NCBI GenBank assembly: GCA_009929175.1
Contig: SABC01000002.1
Coordinates: 1-64,000 of the forward strand
Length of the DNA stretch: 64,000 nucleotides
Direction of reading: 5' to 3'
Origin: Bacteroidia bacterium
Lineage (GTDB): Bacteria; Bacteroidota; Bacteroidia; Bacteroidales; UBA932
Shown piece after piece: positions 36,301-45,239 of this stretch. The notes beneath the pieces are model-generated. The model saw only the letters and a list, made by a program, of their open reading frames with translations, had not been told where the DNA came from and ran no database searches. Every line of letters starts with the position of its first letter. The stretch's first letter is position 1. Position numbers and translations under genes: made by a program.

Positions 36301-36495
36301 CTGGGATATACCCTTCCCAAGAAATGGACCAACAGTATCAAACTCCAGTCTGTAAGACTTACGGTAACTGCCGATAACCTTCACGTGTTTACAGCCCTCA
36401 AGGGTATGGATCCACAGTATAACTTCACAGGAGGAACCGGATATTCCTACACTCCTTCAAGGACAATCTCAATGGGATTAGATATTAGGTTTTAA
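33331..36495 (+). CDS. SusC/RagA-family TonB-linked outer membrane transporter
   Basis: 1054 residues. A signal peptide ends near Ala22 (LTYAQ). A carboxypeptidase-regulatory-like domain (about 25-100) begins VTGTVTDANTGEPVAFASV. The SusC TonB-box/plug region contains LEDVLVVAYGTAKKESFTGS, and the plug has DASAGALYGARGANGVVMIT. The remaining 800 residues form the 22-strand barrel, ending GLDIRF. It moves large ligands across the outer membrane with energy from TonB, capped by the SusD partner encoded 14 bases downstream. No glycoside hydrolase is near; the closest enzyme is an M64 peptidase, so a peptide ligand is plausible. Confidence 0.95.
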   Translation: MKKIKLLLTGLLLVLAFGLTYAQNIQVTGTVTDANTGEPVAFASVQLKGTVVGTATGLDGKFTISAPGNGVLIFSFIGYTTQEVSINQRATLNVAIVPDAVALEDVLVVAYGTAKKESFTGSAQVVRADKIEKRTVANVTKALDGMAAGVQTTSGSGQPGAGASVIIRGFGSMSASTAPLYVVDGIPYDGAINAINPNDIESMTIIKDASAGALYGARGANGVVMITTKKGSEGTLSVNFKGNWGFASRAIPTYETLNSYEWTEDVYFMYKNKLIADGLSPAGAGPAAMQEMATGATRIFGSQQQYNPFNRPANDLIDHATGRIYDGTSLKWNENWLDLATADSPVRQEYQMIVSGGTSKTNHMFSIGYLNEEGLVKSTKFERFSGRANVDTKVNDWFKTGLNVNFAGNTTNSTTLGSASTSSSAYSNVFYSAMLMAPIYPVYLKDAAGNTVYNDQGIAQYDWGEDRPAGASAGWNPLANLEEDKYLGTTDNISGRTFVELGGLKEGALRGLKFSSNFGFDYAMAKSKTYWNPFFGNGKSLNGLVGLSDGRTFSYTFNQLVTWDRTFGRHHFDILAGHEYYKYNYQYLYGEKSGFPFGGLFELDAATNIRDASSYENNYAIESYLSRFNYDYDDKYYFSASFRKDGSSRFNKDGRWGDFWSVGGSWRISQEPFMQSVDWINNLTLKASYGVQGNDNIGSLYAWQAFYSLAYPNQGMPGAIVSSLENKELRWEKNNNFNIGIEARLMDKLSVTAEYYHRETADMLMDFPMALSLGFSGYSKNVGSMENSGLELSLSMDILKKHDLYWNMTLMGSTVSNKVTNLADKPEILSGSYIIKVGEVMNSFYLSESAGVDPATGNKLYWVWDETDGVRGEKYISSDYQKALQCRDVVGSRVPDLYGSWANDFKYKGFDLSFMTTYSIGGKMLDGVYSGLLYSTYVGQAAHVDRLGKAWKNPGDIAEIPRIDANGSARITRTSDELFDASYFAIKNVTLGYTLPKKWTNSIKLQSVRLTVTADNLHVFTALKGMDPQYNFTGGTGYSYTPSRTISMGLDIRF

Positions 36496-36509
36496 TAAAA
36501 GAGAATAAC

Positions 36510-38066
36510 ATGAAAAAGATATTTTTACTATTGTCACTTGTGGGTTTGTTCTTTGTGAGCAGTTGTTCCGAAGATAAGCTCAACACTGACCCTACCAACC
36601 GGGTTTCCGGAACTGCTATTTTTTCGGATGCCCAAAACTCACTCACTGCAATCAACGGTATGTACAGGATGCTCTATACCGGCGGCTGGGGTGGTGGCTG
36701 GAACGATGAGAACGGCGGACTGCCCGCGTTTATCCTGGTATTTGACCTGATGGCCGACGACCATATCATGGATGCATCGGGCTCAGGATGGTTCTGGTAT
36801 GACTACGGTTTTGATACATGGGGTGACTGGACCCATACCTCTGGACACCAGTACCATATGTGGAACTTCTTTTACAAACTGATTGCAAATGCCAACTATG
36901 TGATTGCCCAGGAGGGAAATATCCCCGGAGACGAGAATGTTGCCAAATATTCTGTAGGGCAGGCCTATGCTATCCGTTCGTTTGCCTATATGTGGCTGGT
37001 TCAGGTGTACGCCCAGAGCTGGGACGTTTCCAAGCCCGGTGTTCCTATTTACAATGAACCTACCATTGCCGGTTCCGTCGGTAATCCAAGGGGAACCGTT
37101 CAGGATGTATTCACTCAGGCCAACTCCGATATGGACAAAGCAATCGAGTTGCTGGAAGGATCAACGGTAGCGCAGATGCACCGTTCGCATATAGATAAGT
37201 ACGTTGCTTATGGTCTTAAGGCAAGGCATGCCATGGTTCAGAAGAACTATCCTGTAGCATTGGAATTTGCGGTCAAAGCAATGGGTTCATCTAAAAGTGT
37301 TGCTCCATTCTCTGACATCCGTAACGTTAACGATATCTCCAAAAGGAATGTTCTGTGGGGCTTAGGTATCCAGACCGATCAGGCTATGGGTGGCTGGGAT
37401 ATATTCAGCCATATGGATGCGGATTCCAAACATACTTACTCAAAAGGAAGGCACCTTGTGGATGCCTGGTTGTATGACAGGATTCCTGCAACGGATTCCA
37501 GGAAAGTCTGGTGGACAGCTCCACTTCCCTCAGCAGAATGGGGTGAGGCAGGAACAGTAAACGGGTCTAAAAGGTCGTGGTGCCAGAGTAAACTGGTATA
37601 CATTGATGTTGCTTCACAAACCGGCGACCATGTGCTGATGAGAGTAGAGGAGATGGCCCTGATTGCAGCCGAGGCTGCCTGCCATATGGAGAGGTTTGCA
37701 GATGCACGCCAATATGTATCGATGGTTGGTTCGGCCCGTATGCCCGACTATGCTACACGTCTGGAAAACTTTACTGACAGCAAGGTATACAATACCAATA
37801 CAAAAGCCAACCTGGTTACCCTTATGGACGAGATTCTCTTCCAACGCAGGGTTGAGTTATGGAGCGAAGTTCCAAGATTGCACGATCTGCTAAGGTTGGG
37901 TCTCGGCTTCAGCAGGAATTACGATGGATCAAACCATACTATCAGGCTGAACAGCATCAATACGAACCCTAACTCTCCGGCATTCATTTTATGGATACCT
38001 CGTGCCGAGTTTGACGGAAATGAGAATATGGATGCAAATACAGACCAGAATCCTCGTCAATACTAG
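36510..38066 (+). CDS. SusD/RagB-family surface nutrient-binding lipoprotein
   Basis: 518 residues. Lipobox VSSC at Cys19 is followed by Ser-Glu-Asp, an acidic start often seen on surface-exposed Bacteroidota lipoproteins. SusD features include the N-terminal LNTDPTNRVSG, TPR-like helices (YSVGQAYAIRSFAYMWLVQVY) and the C-terminal LMDEILFQRRVELWSEVPRL with the DLLRLG segment. The protein forms the lid on the SusC barrel. Aromatic-rich loops in 55-120 (WGGGWNDENGG, GWFWYDYGFDTWGDWTH) may line the binding site. Ligand unknown. Confidence 0.94.
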   Translation: MKKIFLLLSLVGLFFVSSCSEDKLNTDPTNRVSGTAIFSDAQNSLTAINGMYRMLYTGGWGGGWNDENGGLPAFILVFDLMADDHIMDASGSGWFWYDYGFDTWGDWTHTSGHQYHMWNFFYKLIANANYVIAQEGNIPGDENVAKYSVGQAYAIRSFAYMWLVQVYAQSWDVSKPGVPIYNEPTIAGSVGNPRGTVQDVFTQANSDMDKAIELLEGSTVAQMHRSHIDKYVAYGLKARHAMVQKNYPVALEFAVKAMGSSKSVAPFSDIRNVNDISKRNVLWGLGIQTDQAMGGWDIFSHMDADSKHTYSKGRHLVDAWLYDRIPATDSRKVWWTAPLPSAEWGEAGTVNGSKRSWCQSKLVYIDVASQTGDHVLMRVEEMALIAAEAACHMERFADARQYVSMVGSARMPDYATRLENFTDSKVYNTNTKANLVTLMDEILFQRRVELWSEVPRLHDLLRLGLGFSRNYDGSNHTIRLNSINTNPNSPAFILWIPRAEFDGNENMDANTDQNPRQY

Positions 38067-38095
38067 AAGAATTAAAAACTTAAAAGAATCATTCT

Positions 38096-38851
38096 ATGAA
38101 AAAGATACTATATTTCACAAGTATTCTGTGCGTTCTTCTATTTGCAACGTCATGTGAACAGGAGAGGGTACTGTACAGCGGAGAGGGAGGGGCGGAGGTC
38201 TCCTTTCCTTCCAACCTGCTAAGAGTTGCAATGGTTGCCGCCGACAACAACCAATTCGAAATTGAACTTTGGAGAGGCAATACCAAAGGTGCTGTCTCGG
38301 TTCCGGTGACCATCTCGGGTGCTACCACTATTTTCACACCCCAAAAGAACCAGTTCGATTTTGCCGATGGCGAGAGTACTGCCTATTTGAAGTTCAGTTA
38401 TGCCGACCTCAATAACTTTGGTGGGGAGACATACTCCATCAAGGTTGAGATTTCGGACGACAGCCAACTCTCTCCTTCGGGAAGGGGTGTGTTGAATATT
38501 TCTGCCCAAAGGAAGTTAACCTTCCAATCTGTAGGGACCGGGACTTTCTATTCGGAGTTTTTTGAAGACGAATGGGCTCAGCCACTCCTTAAAGCGGCCG
38601 AAGCTGAATACTACAGAATGCCAAACCTCTATTATGACGGTTACAACCTTGAGTTTACCGTAGAGAACGGGGTTATCGGGATTGCAAAACAGCCTATGGG
38701 TTACAACCACTCTTCATATGGGATGATATCATGGGATCCGAGATACCCTGCTGAGTGCCTGGTTACAGGGAAGGTTTACAATTTTACCGTAGCCTTCACA
38801 GTTACTGCCGGTTCTTTTGGCAAGTTTTACGAAACGCTTACCATGCCATAA
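38096..38851 (+). CDS. SusCD-associated surface lipoprotein of unknown function
   Basis: 251 residues. Lipobox FATSC (Cys20) with Glu-Gln-Glu following. Residues about 28-140 look like an immunoglobulin-like or Calx-beta-like beta-sandwich (EIELWRGNTKGAVSVPVTIS, then FADGESTAYLKFSYADL). The C-terminal 100 residues (FQSVGTGTFYSEFFEDEW onward) are also beta-rich with aromatic residues. I do not recognise a named family. Position as third gene of the operon, 29 bases after susD and before a terminator, suggests an accessory ligand-binding protein like SusE or SusF in role only. Confidence 0.7.
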   Translation: MKKILYFTSILCVLLFATSCEQERVLYSGEGGAEVSFPSNLLRVAMVAADNNQFEIELWRGNTKGAVSVPVTISGATTIFTPQKNQFDFADGESTAYLKFSYADLNNFGGETYSIKVEISDDSQLSPSGRGVLNISAQRKLTFQSVGTGTFYSEFFEDEWAQPLLKAAEAEYYRMPNLYYDGYNLEFTVENGVIGIAKQPMGYNHSSYGMISWDPRYPAECLVTGKVYNFTVAFTVTAGSFGKFYETLTMP

Positions 38852-38870
38852 TCAATCCATATGTATTTAT

Positions 38871-38900
38871 AAAAAGGGACCGCAATTGCGGTCCCTTTTT
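38871..38900 (+). terminator. Terminator closing the susC-susD-lipoprotein operon
   Basis: A perfect inverted repeat AAAAAGGGACCGCAA/TTGCGGTCCCTTTTT. It separates the operon from the peptidase gene. Confidence 0.9.
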
Positions 38901-38938
38901 TGTTGATATATAATTAGCAACGATATGAAAAAATTTCA

Positions 38939-38946
38939 TACATTTG
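38939..38946 (+). promoter_or_regulatory. Promoter -7 element (TAcaTTTG) of the M64 peptidase gene
   Basis: Octamer ending 40 bases before the ATG at 38987, just after the upstream operon's terminator. It gives the peptidase its own transcript. Confidence 0.55.
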
Positions 38947-38986
38947 TTAATTACAACAACAGCTAATTACATAAAAGTCATATATT

Positions 38987-40873
38987 ATGAAGAGATATAT
39001 CCGTTTTATACCAATTTTCCTGATTTTGCTCTCCCTTCTTTTCTCTTGCGAAAAGGAGCCACCTGCACAACTTGAGTTATCTTCTACAGCTGTCTTGCTT
39101 TCCAATTCCGGAGCAGAGGCCACAATTGAGATCACTGCCAATGGCAACTGGACTGCATCAGTTGCATCGACCTGGTGTACGATAAGTCCGTCGAGCGGTA
39201 AGGGGAACGGTACTGTCAGGATTGTTGCGAATGACAACATAGGGGATGAGGAAAGAAGTGTTACCCTAAATATTGTAAGCAGGGAACTTAAGAAATATGT
39301 CAAGATTGTCCAGGATGTATCATCCCTGGAGCTGGACAGGAACCTTTTTAACCTCCCAAAAGGGGGGGCTTCTGCTACCTTGGCTGTTACATCCAATACT
39401 TCCTGGGAAGTGTTTATACCGGCCAATGCCGGCTGGATCTCTGCTAACCCCAAAAAAGGAGAGGGGAATGCCAATGTGGTGTTTACCATAACCGGGAATC
39501 AGGATGTGGAAAGGGATGCAGTGGTAGAGGTAAAGTATGGAAACAGAAGTAAAAACCTTACCATAGTTCAGGAACGAGGGATAAACAGGGAGCCATTAGC
39601 GCCTGTACTTAAGTCTCCTGCTGCAGATGCCACTGATATAACAAGATTGCCGGCATTCAGGTGGTCATCTGCAAAAGATCCTGACGGTGACGAGGTTTCT
39701 TATGTTTTTGAGTATGGTAAAGAACCCGGTACATGGATATCCACGGTCCCGACGGAAGATTCCATCTACTATTTACCCGCCTACCTTGATCCTGGACAAA
39801 AATACTACTGGAGGGTCACTGCTGTCGATAAATTTGACGGGGCAAGTTCTACTGTAGCCCAAAGCAGCTTTACAACCGGAACTGCTACAAGTTATTTTGA
39901 CGGCGAATACAAAGTTTACCAGACTCATACAAAGGGGAGTTATCCATCGGTCTTGGTTTTCATGGGAGATGGATACCAGGCTGAGGACCATGTTGAGGGA
40001 GGATTGTTGGACAACCACCTGGACGAGGGTATAGAAGCATTCTTTTCGGTAGAACCATATAAATCTTACAGGGAGTATTTCACTGTATACAAAGTAGGTG
40101 CCTACTCCCGGGACAGCGGAGTAAAACAGACTGATAAAAATATTTTGAAACGCTCGGCTTTCAATTCTGATTTCCTTGGCGGATCGTCAATGTCTACAAA
40201 TACCGATCTGGTTTTCCAGTATGCAAGGGTTATACCCGGTATTGACGAAGAGGCGTTAAAAAACACTCTTATGGTTTTGGTCGTCAATGAAAACAGGTAT
40301 GCCGGAACATGCTGGATGTGGTCCGATGGCAAAGCTGTTGCTATTGCTCCGGTAAGCAGATCTACTTCGTCTGGAACACATTTCAGCAATATTGTCAACC
40401 ATGAGGCAGGGGGGCATGGTTTTGGGCGGTTGGCAGATGAATACATCAGCTCTTCAAATACAGGAAAAACCCTGCCGGAAACCGATAAAACCAGCTTTTT
40501 GAACTTTGTAAATGCCGGATTTTATGCAAACGTGGATGTCACAGGCGATCAAACCAGTGTCAAATGGAAGCATTTTATAGGGCTTCCCGGGTATTCCAGG
40601 GTCGGTGTGTATGAAGGTGCTATTTATTATACATTTGGAGCTTGGAGGTCCGAGACATCCAGCTGTATGGTCCATAACGAAAAATATTACAATGCCCCCT
40701 CCAGGGAGGCTATTGTCAAAAGAATTCTCAAGACAGCCGGGGAACCATATTCCTTGAACGAGTTTGTTACCAAGGATATAGAAAAGTCTCCTTCGGTACA
40801 GGCAGCAATACAAACCAAAAGTGTGAATCCATTTACTTTTGTGCCTCTTGCACCACCTGTTTTGGTAAAATGA
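38987..40873 (+). CDS. Secreted M64-family metallopeptidase with two BACON domains and an Fn3-like domain
   Basis: 628 residues. Lipobox LLFSC (Cys20) with Glu-Lys-Glu after it, so probably a surface or periplasmic lipoprotein. Two BACON repeats (about 28-105 and 108-200) show NGNWTASVASTWCTISPSSG and SNTSWEVFIPANAGWISANP. An Fn3-like domain follows (about 203-300, YYWRVTAVDKFDG). The catalytic part (about 305-600) is of the IgA-peptidase M64 type: LVFMGDGYQ, then the zinc region HEAGGHGFGRLADEY from His472. The metal motif has one residue more between the histidines than HExxH. Substrate is unknown; it neighbours the SusCD operon but has its own promoter. Confidence 0.88.
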   Translation: MKRYIRFIPIFLILLSLLFSCEKEPPAQLELSSTAVLLSNSGAEATIEITANGNWTASVASTWCTISPSSGKGNGTVRIVANDNIGDEERSVTLNIVSRELKKYVKIVQDVSSLELDRNLFNLPKGGASATLAVTSNTSWEVFIPANAGWISANPKKGEGNANVVFTITGNQDVERDAVVEVKYGNRSKNLTIVQERGINREPLAPVLKSPAADATDITRLPAFRWSSAKDPDGDEVSYVFEYGKEPGTWISTVPTEDSIYYLPAYLDPGQKYYWRVTAVDKFDGASSTVAQSSFTTGTATSYFDGEYKVYQTHTKGSYPSVLVFMGDGYQAEDHVEGGLLDNHLDEGIEAFFSVEPYKSYREYFTVYKVGAYSRDSGVKQTDKNILKRSAFNSDFLGGSSMSTNTDLVFQYARVIPGIDEEALKNTLMVLVVNENRYAGTCWMWSDGKAVAIAPVSRSTSSGTHFSNIVNHEAGGHGFGRLADEYISSSNTGKTLPETDKTSFLNFVNAGFYANVDVTGDQTSVKWKHFIGLPGYSRVGVYEGAIYYTFGAWRSETSSCMVHNEKYYNAPSREAIVKRILKTAGEPYSLNEFVTKDIEKSPSVQAAIQTKSVNPFTFVPLAPPVLVK

Positions 40874-40883
40874 CCAATTGTTT

Positions 40884-40925
40884 AAATAAAAAGAGGGACC
40901 CTGTACAGGGCCCCTCTTTTTATTT
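40884..40925. terminator. Bidirectional terminator between the M64 peptidase gene and rpoC
   Basis: A 42-base inverted repeat with 20-base arms, AAATAAAAAGAGGGaCCCTG against CAGGGcCCCTCTTTTTATTT, with one mismatch. It has T-runs for both strands and ends the peptidase transcript (+) and the long rpoBC transcript (-). Confidence 0.92.
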
Positions 40926-40936
40926 AGAACAGCATC

Positions 40937-43900
40937 TTACTCCTCTTTTTTACTCTTGAAAGCTCTTTGGTAGTCATCTTTGGAGGTTACGATAATCTTT
41001 TCGTATTCCCTGGTACCGGTACCGGCAGGAATAAGGTGTCCGCAGATAACATTCTCCTTGAGTCCCTCCAGCGTATCCTTTTTACCGTATGTTGCGGCTT
41101 CGGAAAGAACTTTGGTTGTCTCCTGGAATGAAGCGGCAGACATAAAGCTGTTGGTCCGTAGTGCTGCACGGGTGATCCCCTGCAGAACCTGGTTGGAAGT
41201 GGCAGGAATGGCATCCCTTGCTTCTACCAACTTAAGGTCCCTCCTCTTGAGAGTGGAGTTCTCTTCACGCAACCTTCTTACGGATACAATCATCCCTGGC
41301 TTAAGTTCATTGGAATCTCCGGAATCCTGGATAACCTTCTTATCATAGATATCGTCGTTTTCCTGCATGAACTCCCATTTGTCTACTAATTGCTCGGGTA
41401 AGAAACGGGTATCACCAGGATCAACAATTTCTAGCTTGCGCATCATTTGCCTTACTATAATTTCGAAGTGTTTGTCGTTGATCTTAACACCCTGCATACG
41501 GTATACCTCCTGGATCTCATTCACGATGTACTCCTGTACCTTGGTTGGCCCTTGTATGGCAAGTATGTCGGTTGGTGAAATTGCTCCCTCTGACAGAGGC
41601 ATTCCTGCCCTGATGTAATCATTTTCCTGAACCAGGATCTGCTTGGAGAGAGGTACGAGGTATCTCATCTCTTCACCGGTTTTGGATTTGATTATGATCT
41701 CACGGTTACCACGTTTGATTTTACCCATCTGCACCTCTCCGTTTATTGCAGATACTGTGGCCGGGTTCGAAGGGTTCCTGGCTTCGAAAAGCTCTGTAAC
41801 CCTGGGAAGACCTCCGGTAATATCACTGGATTTTCCAATGGCCCTAGGTATCTTGATGAGGATATCGCCGGCTTTTACCTTTTTGCCGTTCTCAACAATA
41901 ATGTGGGCACCTACCGGCAAGTTGTACTGGCGGAGCTCATTTTTATTGTCATCCATAATCTTGATAGTAGGGTTCTTAGATTTATCCCTGGACTCTATGA
42001 TAACCTTCTCTTTGTGGAGGGAGTACTCATCGGCAGCCTCTTCACGGTATGTTACACCTTCGATTAGGTTATCGAATAAAACCTTACCACCCATTTCGGC
42101 AATTGTGAGTGCATTGTATGCATCCCATTCACATATCTTGTCGCCTTTTTTCACAGACTCTCCATTCTTGAAATAGAGGGTTGCTCCGTACGGTATATTA
42201 TGGTTGGAAAGTACTATGCCGGTATTGACGTCAACAATACGCATTTCTGCTGTACGTCCGATCACAATCTCAATTTTTTCGCCGACTGCGTTTTCCTTGA
42301 TAAGAGTCCTTAACTCTTCGAATTCGAGGCGTCCGTCGTAACGGGCTACAATTTCGTTTTCGGATGCAATGCTGGAAGCAGTACCCCCAACGTGGAAAGT
42401 TCGGAGAGTAAGCTGTGTTCCAGGTTCACCAATCGATTGGGCTGCAATTACACCCACAACTTCCCCAATTTCTACCATCTTGCCTCTTGCCAGGTTCCTT
42501 CCGTAGCACTTTGCACAAACGCCCTTGCGGGATTCACAGGTAAGTACGGAACGGATTTCTACATGTTCAATAGGCAGGGTTTCTATGAGTGCCGCTATAT
42601 CTTCTGTAATCTCCTGACCTGTTTCAAGTATCTTTTCCCCTGTAAGCGGGTTGTATACGTCATGAACTGATGTTCTGCCAAGTATCCTGTCGTAGAGTGA
42701 TTCGACGATTTCGTCTTTGTTTTTGATGGCTGTGGCAACAAGGCCCCTGAGTGTACCGCAGTCATCTTCATTGATGATCACATCGTGTGAAACGTCAACA
42801 AGACGGCGTGTCAGGTATCCGGCGTCAGCTGTCTTAAGGGCTGTGTCGGCCAAACCTTTACGTGCACCGTGGGTTGAAATGAAATACTCCAGTACCGATA
42901 GCCCCTCCTTGAAGTTGGAGAGAATGGGGTTCTCAATAATCTCAGCCGATGTTGCTCCAGATTTCTGGGGTTTTGCCATCAAACCCCTCATACCCGATAA
43001 CTGGCGAATCTGCTCTTTGGATCCCCTTGCTCCGGAGTGAAGCATCATGTAAACAGGGTTAAATCCTTGTCTGTCGGTAGCAATCCTTTTTTCGACAATA
43101 TTGGTAAGCTTTGAGTTGGTGGAAGTCCAGATGTCAATGATTTGATTGTACCTTTCGTTGTTGGTAATCAAACCATTATTGTATGAAAACATAATGTTCT
43201 CCACCTGTTTGTAACCATCCTCTATCAGGTGGGCCTTCTCTTCGGGAATTATGACATCTTCGAGGTTAAAGGAGAGTCCTCCTTTGAAAGCCATCCTGAA
43301 TCCGATCTCCTTGATATCATCCAGGAATTGGGCTGTACGGGCAACACCCGAAACTTTAAGAACAACTCCGATAATATCCCTGAGCGATTTTTTGGTCAGG
43401 ATTTCATTGATGTAGCCTACCTCTTTTGGTACAACCTGGTTGAACAGGATTCTTCCTACGGTGGTTTTCACCATTTGGTTGCCCTTTGAAAGATCGCTGT
43501 AGTCTTTAGGTATCCTCACTTCAATCTCGGCATGCAGGGCAACGGTACCTTCATTATATCCAATGATAACCTCTTCGGGCCCGTAGAACTTCATGTTTTC
43601 GCCTTTTACCCCTGGACGTGCTTTGGTAATATAGTAAAGGCCAAGCACCATGTCCTGAGAAGGAACGGTGATAGGAGCTCCGTTGGCGGGGTTTAGGATG
43701 TTGTGGGATCCAAGCATAAGTAATTGTGCCTCCAGGATTGCAGCATTTCCCAAAGGGAGGTGTACCGCCATCTGGTCACCGTCAAAGTCAGCGTTGAAAG
43801 CTGTACATGAGAGTGGATGGAGCTGGATAGCCTTTCCTTCTATAAGTTTGGGCTGGAAAGCCTGGATACCGAGCCTGTGCAGGGTAGGTGCACGGTTTAG

Positions 43901-45202
43901 CATAACCGGATGCCCTTTCATTACGTTTTCCAGGATATCCCAAATTACCGGATCTTTGCGATCTACAATTTTCTTTGCAGATTTCACAGTTTTAACAATT
44001 CCTCTTTCGATCAGTTTCCTTATGACAAAGGGTTTGAATAGTTCGGCAGCCATATCCTTTGGTATCCCGCATTCATGCATTTTGAGTTCGGGTCCTACCA
44101 CGATTACGGAACGGGCAGAGTAGTCAACCCTTTTACCCAAAAGGTTTTGACGGAAACGTCCTTGTTTGCCTTTAAGGCTGTCCGACAGGGATTTGAGGGT
44201 ACGGTTTGCTTCGGTCTTAACTGCGTTAGATTTCCTTGAGTTATCAAACAATGAGTCAACAGCTTCCTGAAGCATCCTTTTTTCGTTACGAAGGATGACT
44301 TCGGGTGCTTTGATCTCGATAAGTCTTTTTAGACGGTTGTTGCGGATAATCACCCTTCTGTAGAGGTCATTCAGGTCTGAGGTAGCAAACCTGCCTCCGT
44401 CGAGAGGAACCAATGGTCTGAGTTCGGGGGGAATCACCGGAATAACTTTGAGTATCATCCATTCGGGATGGTTGATATTCTTGGATTCACGGAATGCTTC
44501 AACTACGCTGAGGCGTTTTAGCGCCTCGGCCTTTCTTTGCTGGGATGTTTCGGTCTCTGTCTTGTGGCGGAGTTCGTACGATAGATTATCCAGATCTATG
44601 CGACCCAACATTTTGAAAATCGCTTCTGCACCCATACCAGCGATAAACTTGTTTGGGTCGTTGTCTTCCAAGTGTTGGTTGTCTTTGGGAAGAGAGTCCA
44701 GAATAGCCAGATATTCGTCCTCGGTAAGGAAATCGTGCTCTTTGACCCCGTCAGTTGCTTTAACTCCGGCCTGGATTACAATATACCTTTCGTAGTAAAT
44801 TATAGCTTCCAGTTTTTTTGACGGAATACCCAGCAGATATCCGATTTTGTTAGGAGTACTACGGAAGTACCAGATGTGGGCTACAGGTACGGTTAGGGAG
44901 ATGTGTCCCATCCTTTCCCTCCTGACCTTTTTCTCGGTAACCTCTACACCGCACCTGTCGCAGACTATCCCCCTGTAACGGATTCTTTTATATTTGCCGC
45001 AATGGCATTCGTAATCCTTGTAGGGACCGAATATCCTTTCACAAAAAAGTCCGTCCCGTTCGGGTTTATAGGTCCTGTAGTTAACAGTTTCGGGCTTGAG
45101 GACTTCACCTGAGGATCTTTCCAGAATCTCTTCGGGAGAGGCCAGGCTTATTGTGATCTGGTTAAAGTTGCTTTTTACCTTTATATCTTTTTTTGTAGAC
45201 AT
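40937..45202 (-). CDS. rpoC: DNA-directed RNA polymerase subunit beta-prime
   Basis: 1421 residues, normal for Bacteroidota. Landmarks in order: N-terminal zinc finger [21 protein letters not shown], the clamp, the catalytic [15 protein letters not shown] with three magnesium-binding Asp, the bridge-helix region with [16 protein letters not shown], and the second zinc site [19 protein letters not shown]. The trigger-loop-proximal [16 protein letters not shown] is intact. It forms the active centre with RpoB, whose gene ends 37 bases upstream, and is the last gene of the tRNA-tuf-to-rpoC run. Confidence 0.99.
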   Translation of the reverse strand: MSTKKDIKVKSNFNQITISLASPEEILERSSGEVLKPETVNYRTYKPERDGLFCERIFGPYKDYECHCGKYKRIRYRGIVCDRCGVEVTEKKVRRERMGHISLTVPVAHIWYFRSTPNKIGYLLGIPSKKLEAIIYYERYIVIQAGVKATDGVKEHDFLTEDEYLAILDSLPKDNQHLEDNDPNKFIAGMGAEAIFKMLGRIDLDNLSYELRHKTETETSQQRKAEALKRLSVVEAFRESKNINHPEWMILKVIPVIPPELRPLVPLDGGRFATSDLNDLYRRVIIRNNRLKRLIEIKAPEVILRNEKRMLQEAVDSLFDNSRKSNAVKTEANRTLKSLSDSLKGKQGRFRQNLLGKRVDYSARSVIVVGPELKMHECGIPKDMAAELFKPFVIRKLIERGIVKTVKSAKKIVDRKDPVIWDILENVMKGHPVMLNRAPTLHRLGIQAFQPKLIEGKAIQLHPLSCTAFNADFDGDQMAVHLPLGNAAILEAQLLMLGSHNILNPANGAPITVPSQDMVLGLYYITKARPGVKGENMKFYGPEEVIIGYNEGTVALHAEIEVRIPKDYSDLSKGNQMVKTTVGRILFNQVVPKEVGYINEILTKKSLRDIIGVVLKVSGVARTAQFLDDIKEIGFRMAFKGGLSFNLEDVIIPEEKAHLIEDGYKQVENIMFSYNNGLITNNERYNQIIDIWTSTNSKLTNIVEKRIATDRQGFNPVYMMLHSGARGSKEQIRQLSGMRGLMAKPQKSGATSAEIIENPILSNFKEGLSVLEYFISTHGARKGLADTALKTADAGYLTRRLVDVSHDVIINEDDCGTLRGLVATAIKNKDEIVESLYDRILGRTSVHDVYNPLTGEKILETGQEITEDIAALIETLPIEHVEIRSVLTCESRKGVCAKCYGRNLARGKMVEIGEVVGVIAAQSIGEPGTQLTLRTFHVGGTASSIASENEIVARYDGRLEFEELRTLIKENAVGEKIEIVIGRTAEMRIVDVNTGIVLSNHNIPYGATLYFKNGESVKKGDKICEWDAYNALTIAEMGGKVLFDNLIEGVTYREEAADEYSLHKEKVIIESRDKSKNPTIKIMDDNKNELRQYNLPVGAHIIVENGKKVKAGDILIKIPRAIGKSSDITGGLPRVTELFEARNPSNPATVSAINGEVQMGKIKRGNREIIIKSKTGEEMRYLVPLSKQILVQENDYIRAGMPLSEGAISPTDILAIQGPTKVQEYIVNEIQEVYRMQGVKINDKHFEIIVRQMMRKLEIVDPGDTRFLPEQLVDKWEFMQENDDIYDKKVIQDSGDSNELKPGMIVSVRRLREENSTLKRRDLKLVEARDAIPATSNQVLQGITRAALRTNSFMSAASFQETTKVLSEAATYGKKDTLEGLKENVICGHLIPAGTGTREYEKIIVTSKDDYQRAFKSKKEE

Positions 45203-45239
45203 GTTATTCTAGTTCAAAGATTTTTATTACAATAAATTA

